Shown: positions 1-8,127, numbered from the stretch's first letter. The stretch is DNA of 11,049 nt from Competibacteraceae bacterium UBA6584 (GCA_002433805.1 DJIW01000069.1:4604-15652); one strand, 5' to 3'. The notes: generated by a model from the sequence alone, not told the origin. Numbers and translations: made by a program.

Positions 1-47
1 ATGTGTCGTTCTACAATCCCGCCCAACGCTCCCGCACTGCAATAAAA

Positions 48-65
48 TTGTCATCTAAATGTAAT
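48..65 (+). promoter_or_regulatory. Pho box (PhoB-binding site) upstream of pstS
   Basis: Two direct half-sites, TTGTCAT (48-54) and ATGTAAT (59-65), are separated by the AT-rich spacer CTAA. They repeat with an 11-base period, as in the Pho-box consensus CTGTCAT-N4-CTGTCAT. The first half matches 6 of 7 bases and the second 5 of 7. The position, about 113 bases before the pstS start, and the downstream phosphate operon make PhoB control under phosphate limitation the natural reading. PhoB boxes normally replace the -35 element. I see no strong -10 at the ideal distance; the CATTGTACT stretch (82-90) is the best candidate. No gene is visible in the rest of 1-177. Confidence 0.7.
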
Positions 66-177
66 ATAAAAGCCGCCATCGCATTGTACTGTCAGCGCAT
101 GGTTTCCGGCCGGCTCTCCAAAAAAGGCGGACGCCAAGGTTTATCCCGTTGCTCATAACAGTTGTCGGAGGCTTTTC

Positions 178-1221
178 GTGATCAAAGACAAACTCGCATT
201 CGGCGCGGTGGCCGCTTTGGCGCTGGCCGGCGCGGTCCATGCTCAATCCGCCCGCGATTACATCAGCATCGTGGGCTCGTCCACCGTTTATCCGTTTACG
301 ACGGCGGTGGCCGAACAGTTCGGCAAGGCCAACGCCCAGTTTAAGACGCCCAAGGTCGAGTCCACCGGCACCGGCGGCGGCTTCAAACTGTTCTGCGGCG
401 GGGTCGGCGTCCAGCATCCCGACATCAGCAACGCCTCGCGTCCGATCAAGAAATCCGAGGTCGAAACCTGCGCCAAGAACGGCGTCACCGAGATCGTCGA
501 AATCAACATCGGCTTCGATGGCATCGTGCTGGCCTCCTCCAAGAAAAATCAGCCGATGCCACTGACCATCAAAGATATCTGGCTGGCGCTGGCCAAGGAG
601 GTTCCGGACGCCAGCGGCAAACTCGTCGCTAATCCCCACAAAACCTGGAAAGACGTGAACCCGGCGCTGCCGGCCAACAAAATCGAAGTGCTGGGTCCGC
701 CGCCGACCTCCGGCACCCGCGACGCCTTCGTCGAATTGGTCATGGATCACGGCTGTAAAGAGTTCGACGCCATCAAGACGCTGGAAAAGAGCGATGAAAA
801 GAAAGCCAAGGCCGCTTGCCAAACGGTGCGCGAGGATGGCGCCTTCATTGAAGCCGGCGAGAATGATAATCTGATCGTCAACAAACTGGTGGCCAACCCC
901 AACGCGCTCGGCGTGTTCGGCTATAGTTTCTTGGAAGAAAATCTGGATAAAATTCAGGGCGAGACCATCAACGGCGTCGCGCCGAACTTCGAGAGCATCG
1001 CCGACGGCAAGTATCCGGTGTCGCGGCCGCTGTTCGTGTACGTCAAGAAGGCGCATGTCGGCGTGATCCCCGGCATCAAGGAATTCATCGCCGAGTTCAC
1101 CAGCGAGAAAGCGGTCGGCGATGACGGTTATCTGGGTCGGAAAGGTTTGATTCCGCTGCCGGACAACAAGCGCAAGCAAGTCGCGACCGACGCCAGAAGC
1201 CTCAAGACCCTGAGCCTGTAA
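178..1221 (+). CDS. pstS: PstS, periplasmic phosphate-binding protein of the Pst ABC transporter
   Basis: The protein captures inorganic phosphate in the periplasm and hands it to the PstCA channel. It has 347 residues and starts with GTG, 6 bases after a clear GGAGG site (167-171). Residues 1-22 are a signal peptide: Lys at 3 and 5, an Ala/Leu core, and cleavage probably after VHA22. The mature part shows PstS-type phosphate-contact loops: GSSTVYP (33-39), TGTGGG (63-68), ASRPIKKSE (86-94) and PTSGTRDAF (176-184). The length is normal for the family. The Cys residues (e.g. 73, 98, 193) could form disulfides, which is inference. It is the first gene of pstSCAB-phoU, preceded by the Pho box, and so is probably induced by phosphate starvation. 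A 78-base gap to pstC has no clear terminator, although PstS is usually made in excess over the permeases. Ends in TAA. Confidence 0.95.
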   Translation: MIKDKLAFGAVAALALAGAVHAQSARDYISIVGSSTVYPFTTAVAEQFGKANAQFKTPKVESTGTGGGFKLFCGGVGVQHPDISNASRPIKKSEVETCAKNGVTEIVEINIGFDGIVLASSKKNQPMPLTIKDIWLALAKEVPDASGKLVANPHKTWKDVNPALPANKIEVLGPPPTSGTRDAFVELVMDHGCKEFDAIKTLEKSDEKKAKAACQTVREDGAFIEAGENDNLIVNKLVANPNALGVFGYSFLEENLDKIQGETINGVAPNFESIADGKYPVSRPLFVYVKKAHVGVIPGIKEFIAEFTSEKAVGDDGYLGRKGLIPLPDNKRKQVATDARSLKTLSL

Positions 1222-1299
1222 TCCGGTCGTTTCCCGCGTCGCCCGCGCGCTGAAGCTTCTTCGGCCGCTGGCGGCGCTTTCGTGTTTTGGTGGAACCTC

Positions 1300-2679
1300 A
1301 TGCAGCCTTTCTTGCTGTTGACGCTGCTCCTGCTAAGCGCCGGCGCGTACTACCTGGGCCGCCGGCGCGCGTTTGCGGTCGCGGACGGCCACGTCCGCAA
1401 CCTGCATTCCCTGCCGAGCTTTTACGGCTCCTACGCGGCGCTGTGGTGCGGTTTGCCGGCGCTTTTGGTGTTCGCGCTGTGGGCCGCCGCGCAACCCAAC
1501 CTCGTGGTCAATTGGGTGGTGGCCGGCCTGCCGCCGGAATTGCGCGATCTGCCGCCCGACCGGCTCAATCTGGTGATCAACGACCTCAAAAATCTGGTCG
1601 GCGGCAATTTCGTTGCCAGCGCCTCCGATCCGGTCATGGTCGAGGCCGCCGAACGCTACCGGCGGTTGCAAGCCATCGGCAACGCCGCCTTGTGGGTGGT
1701 GGTGTTGAGCTTGGCCATCGCCGGGATCGCCTACGCCTGGCGCGCCATCTCGCCCGCGCTGCGCGCCCGCAACCGGGTCGAGGGCGTGATCAATATCTTT
1801 TTGATCGCCAGTTCGACCGTGGCGATTTTCACCACGATCGGCATCGTGCTGTCGGTGGTGTTTGAGTCGTTGCTGTTTTTCCGCCAAGTGCCGGTCGCCG
1901 AATTCCTGTTCGGCCTGCAATGGAGCCCGCAAACCGCCTTGCGCGCCGATCAGGTCGGATCGTCCGGCGCGTTTGGCGCGGTGCCGTTATTCGCCGGGAC
2001 CTTGTTGATTTCCGGGATCGCCATGTTGGTCGCCGTGCCCATCGGCTTGATGTCGGCGCTGTATTTGTCCGAATACGCCACCCCGAAATTTCGCGCCTTC
2101 GCCAAACCGGCGCTGGAAATTCTGGCCGGCATTCCGACGGTAGTGTACGGCTTCTTCGCCGCGCTCACCGTGGCCCCGTTGATCCGCCAGATCGGGACGG
2201 CCGTCGGCCTGCACGTGGCGTCGGAAAGCGCGCTGGCCGCCGGCCTGGTGATGGGGATTATGATCATCCCCTTCGTTTCGTCGCTGTCGGACGACGTGAT
2301 CAACGCCGTGCCGCAGTCAATGCGCGACGGCTCCTACGCGCTGGGCGCGACCAAATCCGAAACCATCACCCGCGTCCTGCTGCCCGCCGCCTTGCCCGGC
2401 ATCGTCGGCAGCATCTTGCTGGCGATCTCGCGCGCTATCGGCGAAACCATGATCGTGGTGATGGCCGCCGGCCTGTCGGCCAACCTGACCGCCAACCCGT
2501 TGGAGGCGGTCACCACGGTCACGGTGCAGATCGTCACCCTGCTGACCGGCGATCAGGAATTCGACAGCCCCAAGACCTTGGCCGCCTTCGCGCTCGGACT
2601 GGTGCTGTTTGTGGTGACGCTGATCCTCAACATCATCGCCCTGCGGGTGGTGCGCAAATATCGGGAACAGTATGAATAA
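1300..2679 (+). CDS. pstC: PstC, phosphate ABC transporter permease (long form)
   Basis: One of the two inner-membrane subunits that form the phosphate channel with PstA. I choose ATG 1300 (459 residues) because GGTGGAA (1289-1295) sits just upstream. A GTG at 1282 in the same frame would add six residues but lacks a good site. The N-terminal third (about 1-160) has hydrophobic segments near 1-18, 45-64 and 130-148, with a soluble stretch between the last two. This matches the extra N-terminal region seen in long PstC proteins; E. coli PstC, about 319 residues, lacks it. The rest is a typical binding-protein-dependent permease domain. Its EAA-type loop for contact with PstB lies at about 337-370 (GSYALGATKSETITRVLLP). 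The last 8 bases overlap the start of pstA, so the two are probably translationally coupled. Ends in TAA. Confidence 0.93.
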   Translation: MQPFLLLTLLLLSAGAYYLGRRRAFAVADGHVRNLHSLPSFYGSYAALWCGLPALLVFALWAAAQPNLVVNWVVAGLPPELRDLPPDRLNLVINDLKNLVGGNFVASASDPVMVEAAERYRRLQAIGNAALWVVVLSLAIAGIAYAWRAISPALRARNRVEGVINIFLIASSTVAIFTTIGIVLSVVFESLLFFRQVPVAEFLFGLQWSPQTALRADQVGSSGAFGAVPLFAGTLLISGIAMLVAVPIGLMSALYLSEYATPKFRAFAKPALEILAGIPTVVYGFFAALTVAPLIRQIGTAVGLHVASESALAAGLVMGIMIIPFVSSLSDDVINAVPQSMRDGSYALGATKSETITRVLLPAALPGIVGSILLAISRAIGETMIVVMAAGLSANLTANPLEAVTTVTVQIVTLLTGDQEFDSPKTLAAFALGLVLFVVTLILNIIALRVVRKYREQYE

Positions 2680-3988
2680 GGCGACTTCCCACGACGGCGT
2701 GCCGCTGCGCGAGCGCGACATCAAAACCATCGTCAACGCCGGCCTCGCCCGCCGCCACGCCGCCGAGCGGCGCTTCCGCTGGTACGGTTTGATCGCGATC
2801 AGCTTGGGGCTCGCCTTCGTGGTCCTGATGTTCGCCAACATCATCGGCAAGGGATTGCCGGCCTTTTGGCAGACTTATATCCAGGTGCCGATCCACTTCG
2901 ACGCAGCCGTGCTCGACCCCGAAGGCAACCGCGACCCGCAAACCTTGGCCAGCGCCGACTACGGCGCGCTGGTCCGCGCCGGCTTGCGCCAGACCTTTCC
3001 CGCCGTCGAGGGCCGGCTGCCCTTGCGGGCGTTATCGGCTCTGCTCAGCACCGACGCCGCCTACGAGCTGCAACGGCGGGTTTTGGCTGACCCGCAACTG
3101 ATCGGCGCGCAACAAGAGATTTGGCTGCTGGCCTCAGCCGCCGTGGATACCTTCGTCAAGGGCAACATCGACCGCACGCTCGACGAGGCGAACCGACCGA
3201 TCAAGGACCAGCAGATCGAATGGATCGACCAGTTGCGAGCCGCCGACAAGATCGAGCGCCAGTTCAACGCCGTGCTGTTCCGCAACGGCGATTCCCGCGA
3301 ACCGGAACAGGCCGGCATCCGGGGTGCTCTGATGGGCTCGTTTTTCACCCTGCTGGTCACGTTTCTCCTGTCGTTTCCCATCGGGGTGGCGACGGCGGTG
3401 TATTTGGAGGAATTCGCACCCAAAAACCGCTGGACCGACATCATCGAAGTCAACATCAACAATCTGGCGGCGGTGCCGTCGATCGTCTTTGGCTTGCTGG
3501 GGCTGGCGGTGTTCATCAACTTCTTCGGCCTGCCTCGTTCCGCGCCGCTGGTCGGCGGCCTGGTCTTGAGCCTGATGACCTTGCCGGTGATCATCATCGC
3601 CGGCCGCGCCGCGCTGACCTCGGTGCCGCCGTCGATCCGCGAGGCGGCGCTCGGCATGGGCGCGTCCAAGCTGCAAATGGTCGGCCATCACGTCCTGCCA
3701 TTGGCCATGCCCGGCATGTTGACCGGTTCGATCATCGGCATGGCCCGCGCGCTGGGCGAATCGGCTCCGCTGCTGATGATCGGCATGGTCGCCTTCATCG
3801 TCGATGTACCCAAGGGCTTTCTCGATCCCGCCACGGTGTTGCCGGTGCAGATTTACCTGTGGTCCGATTTGCCGGAGCGGGCCTTCGTGGAACGGACCTC
3901 GGCCGCGATCATGGTGCTGCTGGCCTTCATGATCTTGATGAACGGGCTGGCGATTCTGTTGCGCAAGCGCTTCGAGCGACGCTGGTAG
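2672..3988 (+). CDS. pstA: PstA, phosphate ABC transporter permease (long form)
   Basis: Second channel subunit of the Pst transporter, partner of PstC. It has 438 residues; its ATG lies inside the end of pstC (8-base overlap), with GGGA shortly upstream. A first membrane helix (about 37-59) is followed by a long soluble, presumably periplasmic, region (about 61-215). This is the DUF3333-type N-terminal extension; E. coli PstA is about 296 residues. The transport domain follows from about 217 to 435, with several membrane helices and the EAA loop at about 321-350 (SIREAALGMGASKLQMVGHH) that docks on PstB. A basic C-terminus (RKRFERRW) is as expected on the cytoplasmic side. Extended PstA occurs together with extended PstC here, consistent with a co-evolved pair. 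Ends in TAG, 40 bases before pstB. Confidence 0.93.
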   Translation: MNKATSHDGVPLRERDIKTIVNAGLARRHAAERRFRWYGLIAISLGLAFVVLMFANIIGKGLPAFWQTYIQVPIHFDAAVLDPEGNRDPQTLASADYGALVRAGLRQTFPAVEGRLPLRALSALLSTDAAYELQRRVLADPQLIGAQQEIWLLASAAVDTFVKGNIDRTLDEANRPIKDQQIEWIDQLRAADKIERQFNAVLFRNGDSREPEQAGIRGALMGSFFTLLVTFLLSFPIGVATAVYLEEFAPKNRWTDIIEVNINNLAAVPSIVFGLLGLAVFINFFGLPRSAPLVGGLVLSLMTLPVIIIAGRAALTSVPPSIREAALGMGASKLQMVGHHVLPLAMPGMLTGSIIGMARALGESAPLLMIGMVAFIVDVPKGFLDPATVLPVQIYLWSDLPERAFVERTSAAIMVLLAFMILMNGLAILLRKRFERRW

Positions 3989-4028
3989 CCCTCCGCCCCA
4001 CCGCCAATAACCCAAGGATTACTCGCTG

Positions 4029-4919
4029 ATGAGCACGACCGCCATCGACACCCAGGTTGCCCTGAACGGAACCTTGAACCGGAGCGCGTCGCCCCCCCGG
4101 AGCGCCGGCGTTCAGGTCACCGATTACGACAACCGCCAGACCGTCGGTAAGATCACGGTGGACAACCCGAAAATGACCTGTCGGGAGGTCAACGTTTATT
4201 ATGGTGAGAAACACGCCATCAAAAACGTCAGCCTCGACATCGGCGCCAATGAGGTCATCGCCTTTATCGGGCCCTCCGGCTGCGGCAAATCGACCTTCAT
4301 CCGCTGCTTGAACCGGATGAACGACACCATCCCCTCGGCCCGCGTCACCGGCCTGATCAAGCTGGACGAGGATGATATTCACGCCAAGGAAATCGATGTG
4401 GTGCAATTGCGGGCGCGGGTCGGCATGGTGTTTCAAAAGCCCAATCCCTTTCCTAAATCCATCTACGAAAACGTCGCCTACGGGCCGCGCATTCACGGCA
4501 TGGTCAACACCAAGGCCGAACTCGACGACCTGGTGCGCGAGAGCCTGGAGCGGGCCGGCCTGATTAAAGAGGTGGAGAAGCGAATGCTGGAGCCGGGCAC
4601 CAGCCTCTCCGGCGGCCAGCAACAGCGGCTGTGCATCGCCCGCGCCATCGCGGTCAACCCCGAAGTGATCTTGATGGACGAACCCTGTTCGGCGCTGGAC
4701 CCCATCGCCACCGCCAAAATCGAGGAATTGATCGACGAGCTGCGGGAAAATTACACCATCGTCATCGTCACCCACTCGATGCAACAGGCGGCGCGAGTGT
4801 CCCAGCGCACCGCTTATTTCCATCTGGGCGATCTGATCGAAATCGGCGACACCGACCAGATTTTCACCAATCCCCGGCACAAGCTGACCGAGGATTACAT
4901 CACGGGCCGCTTCGGTTGA
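4029..4919 (+). CDS. pstB: PstB, phosphate ABC transporter ATP-binding protein
   Basis: Cytoplasmic ATPase that powers phosphate import through PstCA. All ABC motifs are visible: Walker A GPSGCGKST (81-89), Q-loop Gln136 in VFQKPNP, signature LSGGQQQR (193-200), Walker B VILMDEP (213-219) and switch His249 in THSMQQA. The sequence DEPCSALDP is typical of PstB. At 296 residues it is longer than the usual roughly 257 because about 50 polar residues precede the first ABC strand (MTCREVNVYYGEKHAIK). An internal ATG at 4173 would give the short form, but ATG 4029 has an AAGGA (4014-4018) 10 bases upstream, so I keep it. It probably shares the operon transcript with pstA (40-base gap) and phoU (37-base gap). 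Confidence 0.95.
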   Translation: MSTTAIDTQVALNGTLNRSASPPRSAGVQVTDYDNRQTVGKITVDNPKMTCREVNVYYGEKHAIKNVSLDIGANEVIAFIGPSGCGKSTFIRCLNRMNDTIPSARVTGLIKLDEDDIHAKEIDVVQLRARVGMVFQKPNPFPKSIYENVAYGPRIHGMVNTKAELDDLVRESLERAGLIKEVEKRMLEPGTSLSGGQQQRLCIARAIAVNPEVILMDEPCSALDPIATAKIEELIDELRENYTIVIVTHSMQQAARVSQRTAYFHLGDLIEIGDTDQIFTNPRHKLTEDYITGRFG

Positions 4920-4956
4920 CCCCGATCACCCGCGCCAAAAACCGGAGGATTCCGAT

Positions 4957-5709
4957 ATGGCCATCAGTCGAGAGGCTCACACTGTCAAGCAGTTCGACGT
5001 CCAGCTCGCCAATCTCCGCAACATGGTCTTGGAGATGGGCGGCTTGGTCGAGGATCAGATCAAGGGCGCCATCGCGGCGCTGGACCAGGAAGACGCCAAC
5101 GCCGCCCGCGAGGTGATCGCCCGCGACCGGATCATCAACGGCCTGCAAATCAAGGCTGACGAGGACTGCGTCAGCATCATCGCGCTGCGCCAGCCGCTCG
5201 GCGGCGACCTGCGGATGATCATGTCGCTGGCCAATTCGGTGACCGATCTGGAGCGGATCGGCGACAGCGCCAAGAAAATCGCCCGGATGACACTGCAGAT
5301 GTACGAGGGCGAAACCAGCCAGCCCAGCGCCAAATTGCTGCGCGACGTGCGGCCGATGGCGGAACTGGCCAGCGGGATGCTGCGCGACTGCCTCGATGCC
5401 CTGGCCCGGCTGGATGTCGAAAAAGCGCTGTCCATTATCCACAACGACACCGAGCTGGATCAGGAATTTCAGTCAGCGCTGCGGCGCTTGATCACTTACA
5501 TGATGGAAGACCCGCGCACCATCGGCCACGCCATCAACGTGGTGTTCATCATCAAGGCGCTGGAACGGATCGGCGACCATTGCACCAACATCGCCGAGCA
5601 CATCGTGTATCTGGTCGAGGGCAAGAACATCCAGCAGCGCCGCAACATCGACATGAACACCATCCTGACCCTGGCGCAAGACGAAGCGGAGAGCGAAGCG
5701 AAGGGATAA
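4957..5709 (+). CDS. phoU: PhoU, phosphate signalling and transport regulator
   Basis: Peripheral cytoplasmic protein that restrains Pst transport and signals phosphate sufficiency to the PhoR kinase. It has 250 residues. A strong GGAGG (4944-4948) lies 8 bases before the ATG. It consists of two tandem three-helix PhoU repeats, each with the metal-binding signature: DLERIGDSAKKIA (97-109) and ALERIGDHCTNIA (201-213). Acidic residues of these motifs bind metal clusters in known PhoU structures. As the last gene of the pst operon it stands in the classic position. phoB and phoR are not in the window, so its kinase partner must be encoded elsewhere. Ends in TAA. The next gene converges on it after 48 bases, where I found no convincing terminator, only a weak 5-bp stem near 5710-5730. 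Confidence 0.95.
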   Translation: MAISREAHTVKQFDVQLANLRNMVLEMGGLVEDQIKGAIAALDQEDANAAREVIARDRIINGLQIKADEDCVSIIALRQPLGGDLRMIMSLANSVTDLERIGDSAKKIARMTLQMYEGETSQPSAKLLRDVRPMAELASGMLRDCLDALARLDVEKALSIIHNDTELDQEFQSALRRLITYMMEDPRTIGHAINVVFIIKALERIGDHCTNIAEHIVYLVEGKNIQQRRNIDMNTILTLAQDEAESEAKG

Positions 5710-5757
5710 GCGCGGGGAAAAGGCTGCGCGCCGGTACGGGCTATATTCAGTCCTTTG

Positions 5758-6642
5758 CTAGCCGCCGCGACCGCGCGCCTTCAGCCAAAGCGCATGCTTT
5801 TGGCGGATGTCCGCCAGCACTTCAAGATCGACGAGCGCATCGTCGCGGATGCGCTCGTCGTAGTTCTCCCAGCCCATGAAATCGCGCAGCGCCTTGAGAG
5901 TAGCGTCGTCGCACATCCCGGTAACCGCGCCCTTATAAAAACCGCGCGCGTGCAAGATCTGTTGCAGTTCGTTGGCGATGGCGTCGTCGATGGGAACCAA
6001 CTGCCGGGGATCGCTGCGAAAATAAGTCAACCGGTGGATCGCGTACAGCCGCTCCAATTCGGCGATGGGCGCGGGGTGATCGTAAACCGAGATATCGATG
6101 TAGCGATCATCGAAACCGCCGTAGCCGCCGCCGGCCCGCGCCACCTTCAACGCCGCCGACTGTTGACCGCGCCGGTCGCCGCCGCTAGCCTGTCCCGCGC
6201 CTAGCGCCGCCAACAAGCGTTCGGCCAGCGAACCTTCGGTCTGCTCGAAGCAGCGCACCAGACTGGCCACCACCTCCGGCCCGGCCAAGGTATTGCCCTG
6301 AGCCGCGCAGCAATGACCCGCCAGATCGCCCGCCCAATCGAAACAGTGCGCGCCGGTGAAGCTGGCGGCTCGACCCTTGGCGTCGATGATGCCGGCTTGA
6401 CGGTAATCGCGCTGGTCGTCGCCGCCGGTGAGGATATCGAGCGCCTGACGGGGCGACGCGCCGTTTTCCAGCAGGGCCAGCCCGCGCGGGCCGTAGCTGG
6501 TGTTGCAATAAGACTGGGTCGCCACCGCCCCGACCCCGGCCTTGGCGAACGGAATCGATACGCCGACATTGGGAAATTTGGATTGGACCGCCACCCCCAA
6601 ATCCCCGTTGGCCGGATCGAATGCGACGATGGAAAAAGTCAT
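5758..6642 (-). CDS. DUF1028 family protein with C-terminal peptidoglycan-binding-like domain
   Basis: A 294-residue protein of unknown function. Residues 1 to about 210 match the DUF1028 family, which has an Ntn-hydrolase-like fold. Hallmarks are the start MTFSIVAFDPANGDLGVAVQ, SKFPNVG, GAVATQ, and the conserved CFDWAGDLAGHCCAAQGN. A Thr at position 2 could become the N-terminal nucleophile after Met removal; this is inference. Residues of about 220-275 (LHARGFYKGAVTGMCDDATL... FMGWENYDERI) resemble the putative peptidoglycan-binding domain often fused to DUF1028. I see no signal peptide, so the protein looks cytoplasmic as written. The ATG has AAGAGG (complement of 6648-6653) 5 bases upstream. 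It follows the sigma-54 response regulator on the same strand after 63 bases and may be cotranscribed. Its GC is high like the pst genes, unlike the regulator. Ends in TAG. Confidence 0.85.
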   Translation of the reverse strand: MTFSIVAFDPANGDLGVAVQSKFPNVGVSIPFAKAGVGAVATQSYCNTSYGPRGLALLENGASPRQALDILTGGDDQRDYRQAGIIDAKGRAASFTGAHCFDWAGDLAGHCCAAQGNTLAGPEVVASLVRCFEQTEGSLAERLLAALGAGQASGGDRRGQQSAALKVARAGGGYGGFDDRYIDISVYDHPAPIAELERLYAIHRLTYFRSDPRQLVPIDDAIANELQQILHARGFYKGAVTGMCDDATLKALRDFMGWENYDERIRDDALVDLEVLADIRQKHALWLKARGRGG

Positions 6643-6662
6643 GCAAGCCTCTTGAGAAAGCG

Positions 6663-6720
6663 AGAGCCGCTGGCTTTAATTCAGGCCAGTTCGCCAACTG
6701 ACGAGTTAAGGCGCGGCTCT
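6663..6720 (-). repeat. Inverted repeat spanning the regulator stop codon and the leader of the DUF1028 gene
   Basis: A perfect 8-base inverted repeat, AGAGCCGC (6663-6670) and GCGGCTCT (6713-6720), encloses 42 bases. Inside is a second perfect hairpin, CAGTT-CGCC-AACTG (6687-6700). One arm lies in the last codons of the response regulator; the other lies about 20 bases before the DUF1028 start. In a - strand transcript this would fold into a stem between the two cistrons. There is no uridine run after it, so it is not a classical intrinsic terminator. mRNA processing, stabilisation or partial termination are possible; its role is not shown by the sequence. Confidence 0.4.
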
Positions 6721-8127
6721 GCCGCTGATCGCCGATTCCTCGGCGATTTGAATACCGTAGTATTTCAGCCGACGCCATAAAGTCGTGCGACTCATTCCCA
6801 TGTCCCGCGCCACCAAATGGTGCTTGCCGTGGTGCATCTCAAGCAAGCGGATAATTTCCGAGCGCTCCATTTGCTCCATTCGGGAACTGACGCCCGGATT
6901 GTAACAAGGCTGTGGAAGCCAATCGCCCATTTCAATCAACGAGGAGGAACTCAACAGCACCGCCCGTTCGATGAGATTTTCCAGTTCCCGGACGTTGCCC
7001 GGAAAATTGTAGCGGCTGAGTTCGCTGACGACTTCTTCGCTAAAACCATCGACGCGGCTGTAAAACCGCTTGCTGTATTTTTGCAAGCAGAAATCCGCCA
7101 GCAGGGGAATGTCTTCCAAACGTTCTCTCAGCGGTGGAATATGAATCGGAAATACATTAATCCGATAATAAAGATCGGAGCGAAAACGATTGTTTCTAAT
7201 CTCGGCGTCCAAATCTTTATTGGTCGCCGAAATGATGCGCACATCGACTTGCCGGTAGCTGTTATCCCCGACCCGACGGAAGCGACCCTCTTGCAATATT
7301 TGCAATAACTTTACTTGCAACAAGGGACTCATTTCACTGATTTCGTCCAGAAAAACCGTCCCGCCGTCCGCCGCTTCAAACAGACCTTTCTGATCCTGAA
7401 CCGCGCCGGTAAACGCGCCTTTCTTATGGCCGAACAGCTCGCTTTCCAAAAGCGCTTCGGGCAACGCGCCGCAATTTTGCTCGACGAACAACTTGTCCCG
7501 GCGCGGCCCGTTGTAATGAATATAACGCGCCAACAATGTTTTGCCGGTTCCGGTTTCGCCGGTCAATAGCACCGCCACCGGCGTATCGATGACCTTCTTG
7601 ACCAAGTCGAACACCCGGCGCATCGCCGCGCTGTGTCCTATGATTTCAGTAAATTTCAGATCTTTCTGCAATTCCTTTTTGATAAAGGTGTTTTCATCGC
7701 GCAACCGATCATTGGCGGCCTGCAATTCCAACAGCAGCCGCTCGTTTTCCATGTAGAGTTCGTAACTGTCCAGCGCCCGCTTGACGGTGACCCGCAATTC
7801 CTGCCGGTCCCAAGGCTTGGTGACATACTGATAAATATGGCCTTTATTGATGGCCTGAATGAGCGCGGCGGTGTCGGTGTAGCCGGTCAGAATAATGCGG
7901 ATGGCGTTCGGCCGGAGTTGAATCGCCTTCTGCAACAGTTCGACACCGGTCATTTCCGGCATGCGTTGGTCGGCCATCACCAACGCAATATCGTGCCGTT
8001 CCAGCACGCTCAACGCCTCGATGCCGCTTCGGGCGGTAAAGACATCGTAGTCATCCTCAAACGTCAGCGTCAGCGTTCGCAAGATGTCTTTTTCATCGTC
8101 TACAACAAGCAGCTTATGGCGTTTCAT
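6706..8127 (-). CDS. Sigma-54-dependent response regulator, NtrC family
   Basis: A 473-residue transcription activator with the three NtrC-type modules. The receiver domain (about 4-118) has acidic pocket residues D10/D11, phospho-acceptor D53 (ADQRMPE), T81 and K104 (VTKPW). A helical linker (about 122-155) precedes the AAA+ domain (about 160-390), with Walker A GETGTGKT (190-197), the sigma-54 contact loop GAFTGA (237-242) and Walker B GGTVFLDE (255-262). The C-terminal Fis-type helix-turn-helix has its recognition helix in MGMSRTTLWRRL. The protein should activate promoters read by sigma-54 RNA polymerase when phosphorylated. Its ATG overlaps the kinase stop (ATGA), so the upstream kinase is its likely partner. 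An AGGA site lies 7-8 bases upstream of the ATG. Targets are unknown; the DUF1028 gene directly downstream is one candidate. GC is visibly lower than in the flanking pst and DUF1028 genes. Confidence 0.93.
   Translation of the reverse strand: MKRHKLLVVDDEKDILRTLTLTFEDDYDVFTARSGIEALSVLERHDIALVMADQRMPEMTGVELLQKAIQLRPNAIRIILTGYTDTAALIQAINKGHIYQYVTKPWDRQELRVTVKRALDSYELYMENERLLLELQAANDRLRDENTFIKKELQKDLKFTEIIGHSAAMRRVFDLVKKVIDTPVAVLLTGETGTGKTLLARYIHYNGPRRDKLFVEQNCGALPEALLESELFGHKKGAFTGAVQDQKGLFEAADGGTVFLDEISEMSPLLQVKLLQILQEGRFRRVGDNSYRQVDVRIISATNKDLDAEIRNNRFRSDLYYRINVFPIHIPPLRERLEDIPLLADFCLQKYSKRFYSRVDGFSEEVVSELSRYNFPGNVRELENLIERAVLLSSSSLIEMGDWLPQPCYNPGVSSRMEQMERSEIIRLLEMHHGKHHLVARDMGMSRTTLWRRLKYYGIQIAEESAISGRAAP

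Noticed and set aside
55..1179. A 374-residue open frame antisense to pstS, and similar long frames opposite pstC, pstA and pstB
   Set aside because: High GC at third positions suppresses stop codons on the opposite strand. The sense proteins are unmistakable Pst components, so these are shadows.
1222..1299. Terminator or attenuator between pstS and pstC
   Set aside because: The GC-rich gap contains GAAGCTTC and GCCGC-TG-GCGGC, but the loop is too small and no proper T-run follows.
5710..5757. Possible bidirectional terminator between phoU and the converging DUF1028 gene
   Set aside because: Only 5-bp stems (GCGCG/CGCGC and GGCTA/TAGCC) without T-runs could be found. Not strong enough to annotate.
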